From: Thermoplasmatales archaeon ex4484_36
Lineage (GTDB): Archaea > Thermoplasmatota > Penumbrarchaeia > Penumbrarchaeales > EX4484-36
Direction of reading: 5' to 3'
NCBI GenBank assembly: GCA_002254765.1
Contig: NJDV01000041.1
Span: 1-10,217 of the forward strand
DNA: 10,217 nucleotides
Positions 8,503 through 10,217 of this stretch are shown in pieces; within the stretch, counting starts at the first letter, position 1, and each line of letters opens with the position of its first letter. Both the position numbers and the translations under genes were made by a program. A model generated the notes under the pieces. The model worked only from the letters and a program-made list of their open reading frames with translations. It was not told the origin of the DNA and ran no database searches.

Positions 8503-10217
8503 AAGGAGGCTGCCGCGAGAGAGCCTCCTAGGTGCCCTCTTTTCTCTACTCCCCAGAGGACCGTGGTATACTGGTACCTGAGACGCAGGGTGGAGTTGCC
8601 CTTCCCTATGTTTGAGATGTCCACCATATAGACCGCACCCGCATCTGGGAGAAGCCTGTTCTCTCCATCTGCCCCGGGGGTACCAATGGCTAAAGCCCTC
8701 ACAGGGCCGCCTGCACCTTTCAGATCCACTAGGGAGAGTGAGGTGCCGGCCATGTAGCCAGGATAGGGGCCGTACAGTTTTGCTGCCGCCTCTCTGGCAA
8801 GGTCATATCCGGAGGAGGAGAAGGAATTCCACGTGGACCTGTCCATGCCCCATATTATTGTGACCATGCCGCTCTGGGGAATGGAGGAGGGGGAGGAGAG
8901 GGGCGATCCTATGATCACCTCGCCGAAGCCGTCCCCGTCCAGGTCCTCTACAAGGATGTCCCCTGCGGCCAGTTTCTCCCTTGTGGACGATCCCCATATA
9001 GGGATACCATTCCAGCATCCCATCGTAGTCGGCCAGGAGCTCCTTCCGAAAAACACGTAGGCATCCCCCGCCCAGTCTCTGCGGTCCCCGGGGCCGTCGC
9101 CGCCCGGGGCCCCGATTACCAGGTCATCCATCCCGTCTCCATCCATGTCCCCCACACCGATGGAGCTGCCCGCTCCATCCCCCGCCCGGGTGCCGTATAT
9201 CAGAACTCCTCTACCGGCGGAGGGGAGTTCTATGGTGGAGGGCAGGGAGGAGTTGCCGAATAGTATGTAGACCCTCCCGGCCTGCCATTGAAAAGCAGGC
9301 CGTTCCGCGTACCTTGCCCCGATTACCAGATCGTCCACTCCGTCCCCGTTGAGGTCCCCTACCTTAAGGGGAATGCCGAAAAGATATCCGCCGCCAGCTC
9401 CTATGGGAGTGACGGTCACATCGGCGTTATCGTAGTTCAGGTCCTTTAAAGGCTCCAGGCCGCTAGCGTTGTAGAAGATGTAAACTCCACCGAGAACATC
9501 CAAGTACGGGGCACCAACAGCCAGATCAGTTCTGCCGTCGCCGTTGAAGTCCCCAAAGGCCACACTGCTTCCGAAATGGGAACCTCTCACCCCAAGGAGT
9601 ATCCTCCTCTCCCCGGGCGTGGGACGTATTACCAAGACTTCTCCATCTTTCTCGACCATGCTGTCTGTGGGCTTGCCCCCCGTCGCGGTGGCAAAGATGA
9701 CACCTCCGGATGTGCTCTCATATGAGGAGAGGAACCACCCCAGTTGATAGGAGGTGCACTCGATGATGTAATCAGCGTCTTTGGAGGAGAGGTTCTTAAC
9801 CGGGGGAAAGGCACCACCGAAGATATGTAGTACCCCCGAGTAGGGACGAAGGTTTCTCCCCCCTGCGGCCCCGGGGGCGGACACAATGAGCTCCTCCCTA
9901 CCGTCTCCGTTCAGGTCAACGAAAGCGAGGGAGTGGCCCAGGCTATCTGAGGAGTCCGTCCCCTCTATTGAGAAATCCGTCTGGAGGGCGGTGAGGGTCT
10001 GGGCAGTAGAGGGAAAATCCCTTCCCTCGTAGACAAACACAGCGCCGGAATCATCTCCCCCGGAGTCGAACCCGGGGGCGCCTGCCAGAAGGTCGTCCTT
10101 TCCATCCCCGGTCAGGTCAGCCATAAGGAGGGCCTCTCCCAGATTGTCGCCGGCGTAGAGGCCTTCCACGGTGATATTGAAGACCCCCGAGGAGTCAACC
10201 AGACTCCTTAGGTATCC
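8501..10217 (-). CDS. N-terminal part of the integrin-like surface protein: FG-GAP repeat region (5' end outside window)
   Basis: The frame is open from the window edge (GYLRSLVDSSG...), so the GTG at 10169 is not the real start and the signal peptide is not seen. The frame itself continues to a stop at 8187, but below about 8500 it is out of register. It holds eight FG-GAP repeats of about 67 residues. Each has a G-x-S/A-hydrophobic strand, a Ca2+-binding loop of DxNGDGxxD type and a strand ending in GAP. Good loops start at 10118 (DLTGDGKDD), 9917 (DLNGDGREE), 9551 (DFNGDGRTD), 9356 (DLNGDGVDD), 9149 (DMDGDGMDD) and 8945 (DLDGDGFGE). The repeat near 9750-9630 has lost its loop and the one at 8726 is degenerate (DLKGAGG). 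With the ninth repeat after the frameshift, the number exceeds the seven blades of one integrin propeller, so there may be two propellers. Such domains bind Ca2+ and extracellular ligands. Confidence 0.83.

Noticed and set aside
1..10217. A defence system, mobile element, CRISPR array or toxin-antitoxin pair
   Set aside because: I found no nuclease, transposase, integrase, helicase, reverse transcriptase or small paired genes, and no regular direct repeats with spacers. The repeats present are protein-level propeller and Ig-like modules.

Overview
The window looks archaeal, most likely a euryarchaeote in the broad sense; the lineage itself is inferred with low confidence. The signs are TATA-like boxes at the expected distance from starts, one gene that appears leaderless, frequent AGG/AGA arginine and ATA isoleucine codons, and large exported, sequon-rich (N-x-S/T) proteins, two of which carry a C-terminal membrane anchor. 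All real genes lie on the minus strand, so transcription runs from high to low coordinates. The window is almost entirely coding. The only gaps are 1102-1215 and 2152-2183, and none exceeds 300 bases. I see no tRNA, rRNA, CRISPR array, insertion sequence or phage gene.

Layout in transcription order. (1) 10217-5527: one giant surface-protein gene whose 5' end lies outside the window. It encodes at least nine FG-GAP (integrin-alpha-like) repeats, then an Fn3-like module, three Ig-like modules and a PKD-like module, one membrane span, a cytoplasmic zinc ribbon, a very basic patch and a very acidic tail. A one-base frameshift near 8500 splits it into two reading frames. (2) 5524-2184: an exported, membrane-anchored protein with Asp-box (BNR/sialidase-type) propeller repeats and Ig/Fn3-like modules. 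It overlaps the preceding gene, starts on a Shine-Dalgarno sequence inside that gene's last codons, and is itself broken by a one-base frameshift near 5346-5360. (3) 2151-1216: a ten-helix calcium/cation antiporter (CaCA family), probably leaderless from its own promoter. (4) 1101-1: an exported kelch-repeat protein whose 3' end lies outside the window.

The first two genes look translationally coupled and share related Ig-like modules, so they probably make partner proteins of the cell surface. Three different beta-propeller repeat families (FG-GAP, Asp-box, kelch) occur in neighbouring genes, with a Ca2+ exchanger among them and predicted Ca2+-binding loops in the FG-GAP protein. Both frameshifts can be repaired by adding one C to a short C run. 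They may therefore be sequencing or assembly errors rather than real gene decay. I found no recognisable defence or mobile system. The most unusual item is the integrin-like ectodomain joined through a membrane span to an intracellular zinc ribbon.
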